Counted from the first letter of the stretch, positions 17,144 through 26,473 are shown. The stretch: 64,000 nucleotides of DNA from Secundilactobacillus odoratitofui DSM 19909 = JCM 15043 (GCF_001434895.1 NZ_AZEE01000029.1:37257-101256); one strand, 5' to 3'. Numbers and translations are program-made. Notes: a model not told the origin generated them from the sequence alone.

Positions 17144-19793
17144 GATTAACCACTATTCGTTTTCTCTCTTTATCTATAATTTCAATTGCTTCTCGTATCT
17201 CAGACTGACTATATTCGATATGAAGAGTATTGTCATCGATTGCTCCATACATAATTTTTTCCTTGTCCTTCAATCGACTATATATTTTTTCGTCAATATA
17301 TCCAGGCCTATCGCTAGACATTTTTTCGCTTTTTGTTTGTAAGTAATAATATCTAGTATACTGATTTGAAGGTAATCCTAGCCGATGTATTCGATCACGA
17401 GATTGAAGCATATGCGTCAAATTAAAGTCATATTCAAAGTATACCGCATCGTGCACTGTTTGATGCAAAGAAATAGATTCTCCCAAAGTTTGTGGGTTAG
17501 AAATTAATACCTGAACATCGCCATCTCTAAAATCATCAATAAGTTCTACTCTTGAAAGTTTATTAGTACCACCATACACTAAATTAGCTTTTATCCCATT
17601 TGACTGTAGTTTATCAAATATTTTTTCCAATGTATTCACAAATATTCCCCATACCATTACTTTCTTCCCTTGAGAAACAAGCTCAAGTACAAGATTTATT
17701 CCCTCACTAAACTTTGGCGATACAATATTATCCAAGTCAAGATTTTCATATACTGACTTATTCACTGGGCTAGGTTGATCCCCCAACAATTCGTTAAATT
17801 CTTTTTCTCCAATTCCTTTAATTTCACCACTATCATCATAAGTCATCATATCATCATAATTGATTGCAGTATTCAATAAAGCTGGGTTGGTCGAGGCCTG
17901 AATTAATCTTATTAAAATAGCCAAGCTTGATGTTTCGTTAAAATAAATCGCCTCTGCTATATTTGATTGAACAGGACTTGGTGAAACACTTTTAATAATA
18001 TCTGGATCTGCTAGTGGAACACCCAAATCATTCTTATTAGTCCTCCAAAAAAAAGGATGGATTTTTTGATTTATAACACTAATTTCTCTCATTGATGGGT
18101 TAATAAGCTCTCTAGTATTCCATCCAAAAAACGAACTATATTCACTTCCATAAAGAATATGCAAAAAATTATAAATATCTTCGTAAGTGTTTGGGATTGG
18201 AGTTCCAGTCATCACAAATTTAAACTGAGGAATCTCAGAAATTTGTAAAGCAGCTTTAGCATATTTTCCCTGAGGATTTTTTATTCGATGTACTTCATCA
18301 AATATTAACATGGTCCTGTCATCTAACACCCTTAAGACAGAATTAATGTGTGTTGGCAATGCTTCATAGTTAATTAATACAAGATTACTAATATTCCAAT
18401 CTGTCTGTAATTGATTGTCGAAGTCAGTACTTGTTTGAAAATTTATGACCCTAAGCTTTTTTTTATTACCAAAAACAAGTTTGAATTCACGTATCCAACT
18501 ATCCATGGCATTAATAGGGCAAACTACTAACATTCTATCAATTTTTTCGTTTTGTTGAACGTCAACTCTATTAAGAAACGCAAAAACGCCTAATAGCATT
18601 GCGGTTTTACCAGCACCAGGGACAGAAAAATTAGCGGCTTTAGCCATTTCATACTCATAGTAAGAAGCGCGTAAATGTAGGTTACGAAGTGGTCTTACTA
18701 CTTCACTTTGTACAATTTTTGAAAACTCTTGAAATTCACTTTGTTTAGACTCCGGAAATTCATTTAGATTACTTTTATATAAGTCTCCTAAAATTTTGTA
18801 TTGTTCTATTGAATACTTATTTCTGGCGAGAAATTCCTGAACTTGTTGAGTTACTAAAACTTGAATATTCTTCCTATGTGCACGATTCTTTGTTACATCA
18901 ATAATTCGTTCAATATCCTTATAATTTGAATCATTTAATATATGTGCATTATCTTCCGCAAAAAAATTTGATATATCACTGCCAGCACGTAATTTTCTAT
19001 CTTTTTGAGTTAAATGTATATCGCTTGAGTCAACTCGTACAACCGTTTTTCCTTCCATCCGAAATAAAATTCCGTTAGCCAACATCTGGTAATCAGATTT
19101 ATCTTCTGATGGTTCAATATCTTTAATAGTAGTTTGATCCTGATACTTTGCGATAGCATCATACGCCAAATCTGAAGCTTCAATTACATTAACATTTGGC
19201 TCTTTATTGTTCCATAGCCGTAGAAATCTTGCAGCGTTCGCTTTAATTCTTGATTGGACATTTTCACTCTCATCCCACGAAACATCAACTGAGATACTTT
19301 CGTAATTTTTAGAAATCCCATTTTGAGTTTCATTTGCTGACCCGTTGAAAAAAATTTGTTCATTATTTGAACTGATAATTCCAAATTTATCATGAAAAAT
19401 GCCTACCTTAGTCAGGGCAATCTTAACTCTGGCCTTCCCCATCGCAATCATGAAGGCCAAGTTTCCAAGTTTCCGTTGAGTATCCGGATTTAGTTTTTCA
19501 TTTCTCTGGGCCATCCTTAACGGTTTTAACTCGGATAACAACTTATACCCACTTTGAATTTTTTCAAAATCTTCAGCACTAATCTCCTTTGATACAATAA
19601 ATTCTACTTGACCAGAGTTCTTAGCAATTTCCTCAAGGCCATCCGCATACAAATCTATTCCGGCGCTCGAAAAAAAGCCAGATACTCGTTGATATAAATT
19701 TGCTTCCCTTAACACAGGTTTGTAAAATCCATCTACTATATCATTTGTATATTGTGATTTAATATTATCTTTCAATTCGTTAGAAAATGCCAT
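17133..19793 (-). CDS. PLD-nuclease/SF2 (SNF2-like) helicase fusion, putative restriction subunit
   Basis: An 886-aa protein. Residues 1-200 resemble phospholipase D-family nucleases, with HDKFGII (His134, Lys136) followed by FFNGSANET. The C-terminal two-thirds form an SF2/SNF2-type ATPase: VPGAGKT Walker A at 391-397, DEVH at 499-502, MTGTPIPN, and a SRDRIHRLG motif VI. Known relatives in arrangement are CglI/NgoAVII-type restriction systems, where a PLD nuclease and an SF2 ATPase act as separate subunits with a C5 methyltransferase; here both are in one chain. It overlaps the methyltransferase by 11 nt and the ParB-like gene by 1 nt. Confidence 0.88.
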   Translation of the reverse strand: MAFSNELKDNIKSQYTNDIVDGFYKPVLREANLYQRVSGFFSSAGIDLYADGLEEIAKNSGQVEFIVSKEISAEDFEKIQSGYKLLSELKPLRMAQRNEKLNPDTQRKLGNLAFMIAMGKARVKIALTKVGIFHDKFGIISSNNEQIFFNGSANETQNGISKNYESISVDVSWDESENVQSRIKANAARFLRLWNNKEPNVNVIEASDLAYDAIAKYQDQTTIKDIEPSEDKSDYQMLANGILFRMEGKTVVRVDSSDIHLTQKDRKLRAGSDISNFFAEDNAHILNDSNYKDIERIIDVTKNRAHRKNIQVLVTQQVQEFLARNKYSIEQYKILGDLYKSNLNEFPESKQSEFQEFSKIVQSEVVRPLRNLHLRASYYEYEMAKAANFSVPGAGKTAMLLGVFAFLNRVDVQQNEKIDRMLVVCPINAMDSWIREFKLVFGNKKKLRVINFQTSTDFDNQLQTDWNISNLVLINYEALPTHINSVLRVLDDRTMLIFDEVHRIKNPQGKYAKAALQISEIPQFKFVMTGTPIPNTYEDIYNFLHILYGSEYSSFFGWNTRELINPSMREISVINQKIHPFFWRTNKNDLGVPLADPDIIKSVSPSPVQSNIAEAIYFNETSSLAILIRLIQASTNPALLNTAINYDDMMTYDDSGEIKGIGEKEFNELLGDQPSPVNKSVYENLDLDNIVSPKFSEGINLVLELVSQGKKVMVWGIFVNTLEKIFDKLQSNGIKANLVYGGTNKLSRVELIDDFRDGDVQVLISNPQTLGESISLHQTVHDAVYFEYDFNLTHMLQSRDRIHRLGLPSNQYTRYYYLQTKSEKMSSDRPGYIDEKIYSRLKDKEKIMYGAIDDNTLHIEYSQSEIREAIEIIDKERKRIVVNHEK

Positions 19794-21040
19794 TAATTTA
19801 AAACCTTTCTCAAATTATACAGAGTTGCATGAATTTTCTTGAGTACTTCTTTAGCCTCAAAAAAATCATCTTGATTTAATTCATCAAAATCCTCAGGCTT
19901 GATGCTTTCCAAAGACTCACTGATATCTTCAAGCCGCACTAATGCCTTTTTTCTTTTAGAATCCGTTTTCCCCTTATAGATGAGTCTATCGGTAGCATTT
20001 TTTAATTTTTCTGCCTGATTAGTTAGATTTGGATCGTTTGCAACAACTTTTTTTAAATCGCCCGCAGTAGTAATTGGGTTCTCCTCAAACGCATCTATTA
20101 CCGTGTCGACCTTATCATCAACTGCTGAAAGATAGTGATTTAAATTATCAGGATTTTTCAATACATTTGTCTTTAATTGACGCATCACCAATTTAGGTTC
20201 TAATTGATAAATATCCGATTTTGCCACCGCTAGCTGTACGAGTACTGCTTCAGTAATTGATTCTTTATCTGAATCATCCATTTTAGAAATTGTGCTTTCA
20301 ATTTCTTCTATTGGTCCATCTAATTTTAAATCTCGAGCTAAATAAAATTTATCAATCGCTTCACCACCAGGCGAAACAATTTCAATAAATTTCAGAATGA
20401 GCTTAGCTAATCTAATATCTCGCTTTATTCCAATAGTATTTCCGGCACCAGATGCCCTTTTGTATTCCTCTGTATTCATGATTTTTGTCACACAAATAGT
20501 ATTGTAGACGTCAAATATCCGATCAATTGGGCTATATGGAACTTTTTCTTCTCTTCCTAACTGTAAGTCCAATTCTAATTCCTTTATTGTTTTTTGATCA
20601 TTCTTAGAATCCAAGGGAATTATAATTGCATCCATATCCTTAGGTACGTTATCTTCTTGTTGGAAAATTCTTAATGCGGTAAATCTTCTATTTCCATCTA
20701 TAACACGTCCATCCGGTAAAACTACGGCCGGTTCTTGTTGTGTTTTTTCCTTAATCGATCTTAAGGTGTCATCTAACGCCTGCGTATTCGAATTATATAT
20801 AAATTCTTGGAATATTTCATTATATTTTGAATTTCCGGGTTCTGGTTTTAAACTAGTGTGCCCCGCTAAGTATTGCTTGTAAGCTGTATTAATTCTTCCG
20901 TTTTGATCATTATAATAAAGTTCAGTTAAAGGTATTTTATAAACATCATATTGGTCATTCGGCTGTCCTTCTATAGACACTTTTTTTGTAGCTCCAGTTT
21001 TCGCAAAATGATTTGCTATCGTTTTTTCATAAAGATTCAT
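19793..21040 (-). CDS. ParB/sulfiredoxin-like domain protein of the restriction-modification operon
   Basis: A 415-aa protein whose N-terminal half contains VVLPDGRVIDGNRRFTALR (about residues 107-125), the GNRR motif of ParB-like nucleotide-binding folds. The C-terminal half is helical and acidic with no recognised domain. It is first in the operon: its start has a GGGAGAA ribosome binding site, and its stop shares one base with the next start. ParB-like folds occur in several anti-phage and DNA-modification systems as CTP or ATP switches, but the role here is inferred from context only. Confidence 0.8.
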   Translation of the reverse strand: MNLYEKTIANHFAKTGATKKVSIEGQPNDQYDVYKIPLTELYYNDQNGRINTAYKQYLAGHTSLKPEPGNSKYNEIFQEFIYNSNTQALDDTLRSIKEKTQQEPAVVLPDGRVIDGNRRFTALRIFQQEDNVPKDMDAIIIPLDSKNDQKTIKELELDLQLGREEKVPYSPIDRIFDVYNTICVTKIMNTEEYKRASGAGNTIGIKRDIRLAKLILKFIEIVSPGGEAIDKFYLARDLKLDGPIEEIESTISKMDDSDKESITEAVLVQLAVAKSDIYQLEPKLVMRQLKTNVLKNPDNLNHYLSAVDDKVDTVIDAFEENPITTAGDLKKVVANDPNLTNQAEKLKNATDRLIYKGKTDSKRKKALVRLEDISESLESIKPEDFDELNQDDFFEAKEVLKKIHATLYNLRKVLN

Positions 21041-21109
21041 TTAAATTCTCCCTTTTTCTAATATAATTTACTTTCAAACATAGTAATTCACCAAATAATT
21101 TTTTAAATT

Positions 21110-21515
21110 TTGGCCGTATTAAACACATACCAATAAGCCCATTAGTAGCTATGCATTTCTTTAATTCCAAGTTTTTAGGAATAGTTCGATCTCTTAAGCC
21201 GTACGAAATAATCTCTTGAAATGCTTTAACATTTAATTAATCTTCTGTCACCACTTCAATACTATTATTAGTGCTTTTAAATTCTACTAATATGCCAACC
21301 ATACTCTCAGCGGAGGCTCCGTTATACACCGTCAAATCAGCATATTTCATAGTATTATATAATGGCTCCGAAAATATTTTTTGTTCATTTCTGTTAAAAA
21401 CTGTAGGAGCTAATATGGTAGTTAAAAACTTGGTTAAAGCTTTCGCAAAACCATTATTTTCTTTTTGTGGCATAATCACTCTCATTACACGATTTATTCC
21501 TTTTAATTGAGCCAA
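21110..21515 (-). pseudogene. Remnant of a type IIG restriction-modification gene (N-terminal nuclease part)
   Basis: The frame entered at 21515 reads through FAKALTKFLTTIL, then YADLTVYNGASAES and VGILVEFKSTNNS, with the D...ExK pattern of a PD-(D/E)XK nuclease, as at the N-terminus of Eco57I-like type IIG enzymes. A TAA at 21239-21237 stops it, but the same frame continues with LNVKAFQEIISYGLRDRTIP and KNLELKKCIATNGLIG, matching the typical family continuation. It then breaks off near the ParB-like gene. An upstream stop also cuts the start. The fragment is therefore dead and lacks the methyltransferase part. The family assignment is from memory of type IIG sequences. Confidence 0.7.
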
Positions 21516-21650
21516 AAAATCTTAATTCATCATCTCTATACCTCGCACTTTGTTTACTTATCACATAATTGAAATCTCACAACAGTAACTAACCTCTAAA
21601 ATCATAAAATTACACACACTATCAGTCCACCTCTATCTTTACTAACAAAA

Positions 21651-21707
21651 CTAAAATTCATCGTTCTTAACAAAAGCCGCACCAACGACGTTAATCTGTT
21701 TTTTCAT
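21651..21707 (-). pseudogene. Truncated 5' end of a Nudix (MutT-like) hydrolase gene
   Basis: An ATG at 21707 preceded by GAGGTAACTAGAG starts MKKQINVVGAAFVKNDEF and then stops. This resembles the first strand of MutT/(d)CTP pyrophosphatase proteins. A one-base shift would continue LVLLVKIEVD before another stop. No further Nudix sequence (GX5EX7REUXEE) follows, so only the gene start survives. It may mark the left boundary where the accessory island replaced the original gene. The rest of 21516-21930 shows no gene. Confidence 0.5.
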
Positions 21708-21930
21708 CTCTAGTTACCTCATTTTACACTCGTATTAGTATGTAACTATCTTAGCATAGTTAAGGGCCTAACAAGTGTGATAAATCAAGCATTTTACAAG
21801 TTTTTTACGCCACTGAAATATAAGTAAAGTTACCTAATTTCGAGTCAAATTAATTCGATCCACATTCTTTAGTAAATAAAAAGGATACTCACACAATTAA
21901 GTGCCAGTACCCAGGTTGCTGTTATTCAAT

Positions 21931-22677
21931 TCACTTCCGCGACATCCGCTCAACCTTCTCCGAAAGCCGTTCAACTTCTCGCGAAAGTGATTTAATTTCC
22001 TTCGTCAAGGCTTCGTTTTGCTTCTGCTGTTCACTGGCCTGACCAGTCCGATCAGTGAAGAAGTCGGTGATCGTACTAGTCAGCAAACCAATAAACCCGA
22101 CACCACCGAGCATCAACCCGGTCGCAATCAACTTACCCCAGGCCGTGTGTGGTGAATCATCACCGTAACCAACGGTGGTAGCGGTGGTGATGGCCCACCA
22201 CATGGACTGCGACAGCGACTGGTGTTCCACCATTGAGAACAGTAGCGCACTGCCACAGATAATCACAACCGAAATCGTGAACAAGTAGATGAAGCCGGTA
22301 TCATAAGTGAACCGGTGAAAATCCCGTGTCCACTTACCGGAGATACCAAGGCGCCAGAATAAGTGGTGCACGCGCACTAACCGCACCAGTCGCGCAAGTC
22401 GAAACAGCGCGAACGCCGGGTGCATCGGTAAGATACCGAGTAGATCAAAGGCGTTTTCAATCAAAAACCACTTGCGGTTCTTGGTGGTGACCAGCCGGAC
22501 AACATAGTCCGCTACGAAGACGCCCCACAGACCGGTAAAAATACCGTGGGCCACCCGTCCGATATGAACGTTAGACATGAGTAAAACAGCCAAAACAGCG
22601 GACACGACCACTAAGATGGTTACAATGATGTGATAGGCCACCAGCCACTTCGGTTGGTGGGTAGCTGTTTTTTGCAT
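21931..22677 (-). CDS. Voltage-gated-type potassium channel protein
   Basis: A 248-aa membrane protein with a six-helix layout. Helices near 13-34, 43-61 and 73-88 are followed by an S4-like segment, LFRLARLVRLVRV, with arginine every third residue. A pore helix and the K+ selectivity filter TVGYGD (168-173) come before the last helix (about 182-207). The C-terminus (about 215-248) is a short charged coiled coil, probably for tetramerisation. It belongs to the bacterial Kv/Kch family and should conduct K+ across the cytoplasmic membrane. It abuts the protease gene upstream (shared base at 22677). Confidence 0.9.
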   Translation of the reverse strand: MQKTATHQPKWLVAYHIIVTILVVVSAVLAVLLMSNVHIGRVAHGIFTGLWGVFVADYVVRLVTTKNRKWFLIENAFDLLGILPMHPAFALFRLARLVRLVRVHHLFWRLGISGKWTRDFHRFTYDTGFIYLFTISVVIICGSALLFSMVEHQSLSQSMWWAITTATTVGYGDDSPHTAWGKLIATGLMLGGVGFIGLLTSTITDFFTDRTGQASEQQKQNEALTKEIKSLSREVERLSEKVERMSRK

Positions 22678-23357
22678 TAGTTTGTCGCCTCACCATAAAT
22701 TGTCTTCAATGCATTCAGGTCCCCCTGCGACAGCGATGATACCCCTTGGTCGACTGGGTACATCACGGATAGTCGGCTACTACTGTGGTCTAAGCCCACC
22801 GCGTGGCCCAGTTCGTGAACAGCTACTGACAGCTTAATTGAGGACTGTGGATAGTAGACATTTAGGCCCGCCCTAGCGTGGTTAGCGGTATACGCGCCCC
22901 AGCCGGTTTGTTGAATAATTTTTGGTCCCCCATGACCGGATTCAATCAGGGATTGATTCTCACTGCTCATTTGCTTGGCGTAGGTAAAAAACGTCACCGA
23001 ATTCTGCTTCTCTGTAGCGGTGCCGGCAACCAGTTTGACCAGTCCGGTCTGATTATAAATGCGGACGGCACGCTCAAAGACGGTTTGGACCGAAGTTGGG
23101 ACATCCGCAGCGAACTGATAATAGTAGGTTCTCGATAGCGTTTGCCCCTGCACAATCGATTCAATTGGCGTCTCGTTCGCCGATGTTTCCTTTTTCTGTG
23201 TCTGCTTGGTCGACTTCAGGCTCGGGTTGACTAGGGTCAATGCCTGTTCTACCTGATTACTGAAGTCGATTGGTGCAGGCTTCGTGTCGACCGCCATGGG
23301 GACGAAAACCGTCGCCAGCGCCAGGGTCACCCACGTTAACCACCCCTGATACCTCAT
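22677..23357 (-). CDS. Secreted matrixin-like zinc metalloprotease
   Basis: The start at 23357 (MRYQGWLTWVTLALATVFVP) is chosen because AAAGGAG lies just upstream. An alternative start at 23390 would place that site inside the gene. A signal peptide or anchor precedes a mature part ending in the metzincin motif HELGHAVGLDH followed by SVMYP, the Met-turn. The three His bind Zn and Glu is catalytic. It is about 226 aa. Its product is probably exported and acts at the cell surface. A paralogue lies at 33892-34503. Substrate is unknown. Confidence 0.85.
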   Translation of the reverse strand: MRYQGWLTWVTLALATVFVPMAVDTKPAPIDFSNQVEQALTLVNPSLKSTKQTQKKETSANETPIESIVQGQTLSRTYYYQFAADVPTSVQTVFERAVRIYNQTGLVKLVAGTATEKQNSVTFFTYAKQMSSENQSLIESGHGGPKIIQQTGWGAYTANHARAGLNVYYPQSSIKLSVAVHELGHAVGLDHSSSRLSVMYPVDQGVSSLSQGDLNALKTIYGEATN

Positions 23358-23668
23358 CGTTGCCACTCCTTTAAAAGTTCTGTTAGTCATAGCCTACTTA
23401 TTTTTTATCATCAGGTCAATTATTATTATCAATCGTCAGACTTTTTTAGATTCTGTCATTTTCACCTATACCAATTTAAAATACCGTGCCAACAACCGAC
23501 ACCCTATTGCGGTTGTACCGACTTTTCTAAACCTAAGTAGTTTAGCTTGATATTGTAAACCAATCTCAGTACACTAGCCACACGAATGGAAAACCAATGG
23601 TAAGTTGCTACTGCGGCGGGCCTACCCCGGCCGTGATCCCCCATCAATGACGGCGGGGCGATGGCCCA

Positions 23669-23737
23669 TTAGTGCGAGTAAGGTTGGGTGTTGTTCCCCC
23701 GATAACGACTCGGCCGATGTGCTACAACTCGTACCAT
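23669..23737 (-). CDS. Possible 22-aa micro-protein or leader peptide
   Basis: A very strong GGAGGAGGG ribosome binding site precedes an ATG at 23737 that opens a 22-codon frame, MVRVVAHRPSRYRGNNTQPY then SH and TAA. It is basic and Arg-rich. A GC-rich hairpin (CGCCCC/GGGGCG, about 23760-23787) lies just upstream of the ribosome binding site, and GC-rich sequence follows to 23600. It could be a real small protein, a leader peptide or chance. No neighbouring gene on this strand is near enough to be its obvious target. Confidence 0.35.
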   Translation of the reverse strand: MVRVVAHRPSRYRGNNTQPYSH

Positions 23738-23802
23738 ATGTGTTTCCCTCCTCCTAGCGACGCCCCTACTTGAAAAGGTGGGGGCGTTGTCTGTGGCAGA
23801 GT

Positions 23803-23908
23803 GAGAAAAAAGTCGTTTAGCTCCCAGAGTATAAGCCCTTTGTCCAGATGACCCGAACTTGGTCATTTGGACAAAGGGCTTATACGGCCGGGAGCTGACT
23901 TTTTTCTC
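23803..23908. repeat. Long palindromic element, copy A
   Basis: A near-perfect hairpin of about 106 bp has outer arms GAGAAAAAAGT/ACTTTTTTCTC, middle arms AGCTCCC/GGGAGCT and a core GTATAAG...TGACC around a 7-nt loop (CGAACTT, 23854-23860). A related core in opposite orientation lies at 26474-26551. With T-runs at both ends it can act as a bidirectional terminator. It separates the protease from the two-component system. Apart from this hairpin and the micro-ORF, 23358-24217 shows no gene. Confidence 0.85.
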
Positions 23909-24217
23909 GCGTTTCGACTAGATAAAATCAAAACAAACGAATACAAAAGACAGTAGGCGAAAGTTCACAACTTCGAACCTTTGAGCATCCGCACCTCCCC
24001 CCCAAAACCAATCAACGCCCCCAACTAAATCACAATCTGATTACAACTTCCTCCAAATGATTGACCATTTCACCAAAAATCGCTACTTTTATTAATAGTG
24101 TATAAGTTTCATTTCTTAACAATTCGCAAAATTAATCGTTTGCGCAATTAAAAATTGTGCATTTCCCCTAAAAATCAGATAAGATACGTCAGAGAGACGT
24201 TCATTGGAGGTTCCCTC

Positions 24218-24907
24218 ATGAGTAAAGACTTAAAGATATTAATCGTGGAAGATGACGAGCCGCTCGCACAGAGTCTAGAACGCTTTTTGGACGAAGTCGC
24301 CGAGACGACCGTCAGCAACGATGGGTTTGAAGGCCAGATGCTGGGTCAAGAAGGCATCTACGACTTGGCCGTGCTGGACTTGATGTTACCGCAAATTGGC
24401 GGTTATGACATTCTTAAGTATTGGCGCAGTGAGTGCAAGCTCGACATGCCCGTCTTAATTTTGACCGCCAAGGATACCCTGGATGACAAAGTCCGTGGCT
24501 TCCAGTTGGGGGCCGATGATTACCTGACTAAGCCCTTCCACCGTGAGGAATTACTGATGCGTGTCAAAGCACTTTTACGGCGCGCCGGTAGCCTCGGTGC
24601 TGATAACCAGTTGTCCGTGGCCGGTTTCACCGCTAACCTGAACAACCGGACCGTCGCTATCAACGGCGAAAACCTAACCTTAAATGGGAAGGAATACGAT
24701 CTTTTGGTCTACTTCCTTCAGAACCCCGATACGATCATCACTAAGGATCAGATTTTTGACCGGCTGTGGGGCTTTGACTCCGACACTGCGCTAAGCGTGG
24801 TGGAAGTTTATATGAGTAATTTACGTAAGAAAATCAAGACTGCAAACCAAGACCAACCCATCCGCACACTGCGAAACGTGGGTTACATGTTAGAAACGGA
24901 GGACTAA
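24218..24907 (+). CDS. OmpR-family response regulator
   Basis: A 229-aa regulator. The start at 24218 is chosen for the TTGGAGG site 8 nt before it; an upstream in-frame start at 24155 adds a non-homologous leader. The receiver domain has acidic residues D12-D13, phosphoacceptor Asp54 in VLDLMLP and Lys in the DDYLTKPF motif. A winged-helix DNA-binding domain follows, with LTLNGKEYDLLVYF and LWGFDSDTALSVVEVY. It precedes its histidine kinase by one base and is probably co-transcribed. Confidence 0.95.
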   Translation: MSKDLKILIVEDDEPLAQSLERFLDEVAETTVSNDGFEGQMLGQEGIYDLAVLDLMLPQIGGYDILKYWRSECKLDMPVLILTAKDTLDDKVRGFQLGADDYLTKPFHREELLMRVKALLRRAGSLGADNQLSVAGFTANLNNRTVAINGENLTLNGKEYDLLVYFLQNPDTIITKDQIFDRLWGFDSDTALSVVEVYMSNLRKKIKTANQDQPIRTLRNVGYMLETED

Positions 24908-24908
24908 T

Positions 24909-26219
24909 TTGAAATCCAAGAACCCCGAAAAAAAGCAGCAACTTCAGCTGTTTGTAAAAGAACTGATCACTTTTGCGCTGTTGTTTGCTGCCCTAGGGCT
25001 CGTTGTTTACTTCTTCTTCTACCAGTCCGTTTACCGTGACATGGATCAGGGCTTCAAGGGTCAAAAAACGCGCATTTTGCAAAATACGCCATCACCCCAG
25101 CTTAACCACATCACGGGTAGTGCAGCTAAGGCTGCTAGTATCAAGGGCCCGTCAAAAGATGGCCCCTTCCGTGCGAACATCGTGGTCTTCAACGGCAAGG
25201 GCAAGGTCGTCAACGATGCCATGCTGGGGGAACGTGATTATGAGCTACTCAAAAAAACCAAGCTCATTAAGCGTAACCTGAACAAGATCACCGAAACCAC
25301 GCTGACTGCCGACAACGTCACCAGCCACTTTAAGACGTTACTAATCAAGGTCCCGTCTTCCAACCTCAATCCGATGTACGCTGGCCGCTACGTGCTGATC
25401 ATGGAAAATATCGATGCGGACTTACTGGCACTGGCCAGTTTCCGAAATGCGTTGATCACCACGTTGATTATCTTCTGGATTTTAGCGATTGCGATTGCCT
25501 ACCTGCTGTCGCGGTCAAGTATGAAGCCAATCATCCTGTCATGGCGTAAACAACGTGATTTCAGTGCCAACGCAGCTCACGAGTTACGGACCCCGCTGAC
25601 GGTGATTCAAAACCAGTTGGAGTATTTGTTAACCAAACCCAAGTCACGGGTGATGGACGAAATTGACGAAGTCTCCACCGCTCTGGACGAAGTTCGCCAC
25701 ATGCAGACGCTCACTAATCGCTTGCTGATGCTGGCACGGTCCGATTCCAACGTGGTTCAAATGAATAAGACCGATGTGAACCTGCAAGAGTGGCTAACGC
25801 AAGTCACCAAGCCTTATCAAGACATCGCCATGAGTCAGCAAAAGTCATTCCAATCAACGATTAAAGCCGAAGCTCATGGTTCACTGGACCCTGACTTGAT
25901 TCGCCAACTGCTGACGATTTTGATGGACAACGCCATCAAGTACACGCCGGAGCACGGGACAGTTAGTATCAAAGCCACGCTGGCTCACGAAAACTTGTTA
26001 TTGGAAGTGGCTGATACCGGTGCCGGTATTCCAGACGAAGACAAGAAAAAGGTCTTTGACCGTTTCTACCGAACTGATAAATCGCGTAACTCCAAGACTG
26101 GTGGTAACGGTCTTGGACTCGCAATTGCACAGTGGATCGTCGGCCAACACCGCGGTAAAATTTCGGTGCGTGATAACCATCCAAATGGCGCTGTGTTCGT
26201 GGTGTCGCTGCCAGTGTAA
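24909..26219 (+). CDS. Sensor histidine kinase
   Basis: A 436-aa kinase starting at TTG directly behind the regulator. It has a transmembrane helix at about 17-38, an extracellular domain of about 130 aa, a second helix at about 175-196, a HAELRTPL-type H-box (AAHELRTPL, His about 224), N-box LTILMDNAIKYTP, DTGAGIP G1, FDRFYRTDKSR F-box and GGNGLGLAIAQW G2. It should autophosphorylate and phosphorylate the adjacent OmpR-type regulator. The signal is unknown. The two downstream glycosyltransferases suggest a cell-envelope link, but that is inference. Confidence 0.94.
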   Translation: MKSKNPEKKQQLQLFVKELITFALLFAALGLVVYFFFYQSVYRDMDQGFKGQKTRILQNTPSPQLNHITGSAAKAASIKGPSKDGPFRANIVVFNGKGKVVNDAMLGERDYELLKKTKLIKRNLNKITETTLTADNVTSHFKTLLIKVPSSNLNPMYAGRYVLIMENIDADLLALASFRNALITTLIIFWILAIAIAYLLSRSSMKPIILSWRKQRDFSANAAHELRTPLTVIQNQLEYLLTKPKSRVMDEIDEVSTALDEVRHMQTLTNRLLMLARSDSNVVQMNKTDVNLQEWLTQVTKPYQDIAMSQQKSFQSTIKAEAHGSLDPDLIRQLLTILMDNAIKYTPEHGTVSIKATLAHENLLLEVADTGAGIPDEDKKKVFDRFYRTDKSRNSKTGGNGLGLAIAQWIVGQHRGKISVRDNHPNGAVFVVSLPV

Positions 26220-26236
26220 ACTAAAATCGTACGCCT

Positions 26237-26265
26237 TTGTCACCGGTTTACTGACATGGTATAAT
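26237..26265 (+). promoter_or_regulatory. Strong consensus promoter after the histidine kinase gene
   Basis: TTGTCA (26237-26242), a 17-nt spacer and TATAAT (26260-26265) form a near-consensus sigma-A promoter pointing right. The predicted start is about 26272, followed by about 125 nt of highly structured sequence ending in a terminator, with no credible reading frame. It supports an independent small transcript here. Confidence 0.7.
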
Positions 26266-26271
26266 GATGAC

Positions 26272-26395
26272 ACAAAAAAGCCGGTGCGCTAACACCGGCC
26301 CTTGCATATCACTTCAAGAGTGGCAGCAAGCAACAGACGACTTAAAGAGTCACCCATTCAGCTGCCAAGACTCAATGGGGTGGCTTTTTATTTAC
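26272..26395 (+). ncRNA. Candidate small RNA between histidine kinase and GT39 genes
   Basis: Starting at the predicted +1, the sequence contains a GCCGGTG/CACCGGC hairpin, then GTGGCAGC that can pair with GCTGCCA, then GAGTCACCCATT that pairs with AATGGGGTGGC to form a terminator followed by TTTTTATTT. The GGCAGC/GCTGCC pairing lies partly inside the terminator loop, so alternative folds are possible. No family was recognised. The 68-aa frame crossing it lacks a ribosome binding site. It could be a small RNA or an attenuator for the glycosyltransferase operon about 250 nt downstream. Confidence 0.5.
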
Positions 26396-26473
26396 GATTT
26401 CTGCGGTCGATCATAATCATTAACGTTGCGAAGGCAATCATCACTTTTACACAGCCTAAACGTGCAGCCCAGG

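Noticed and set aside
15848..21040. DISARM assignment for the PLD/helicase/methyltransferase cassette
   Set aside because: No DrmA/DrmB (DUF1998) pair is present, and the PLD domain is fused to the helicase.
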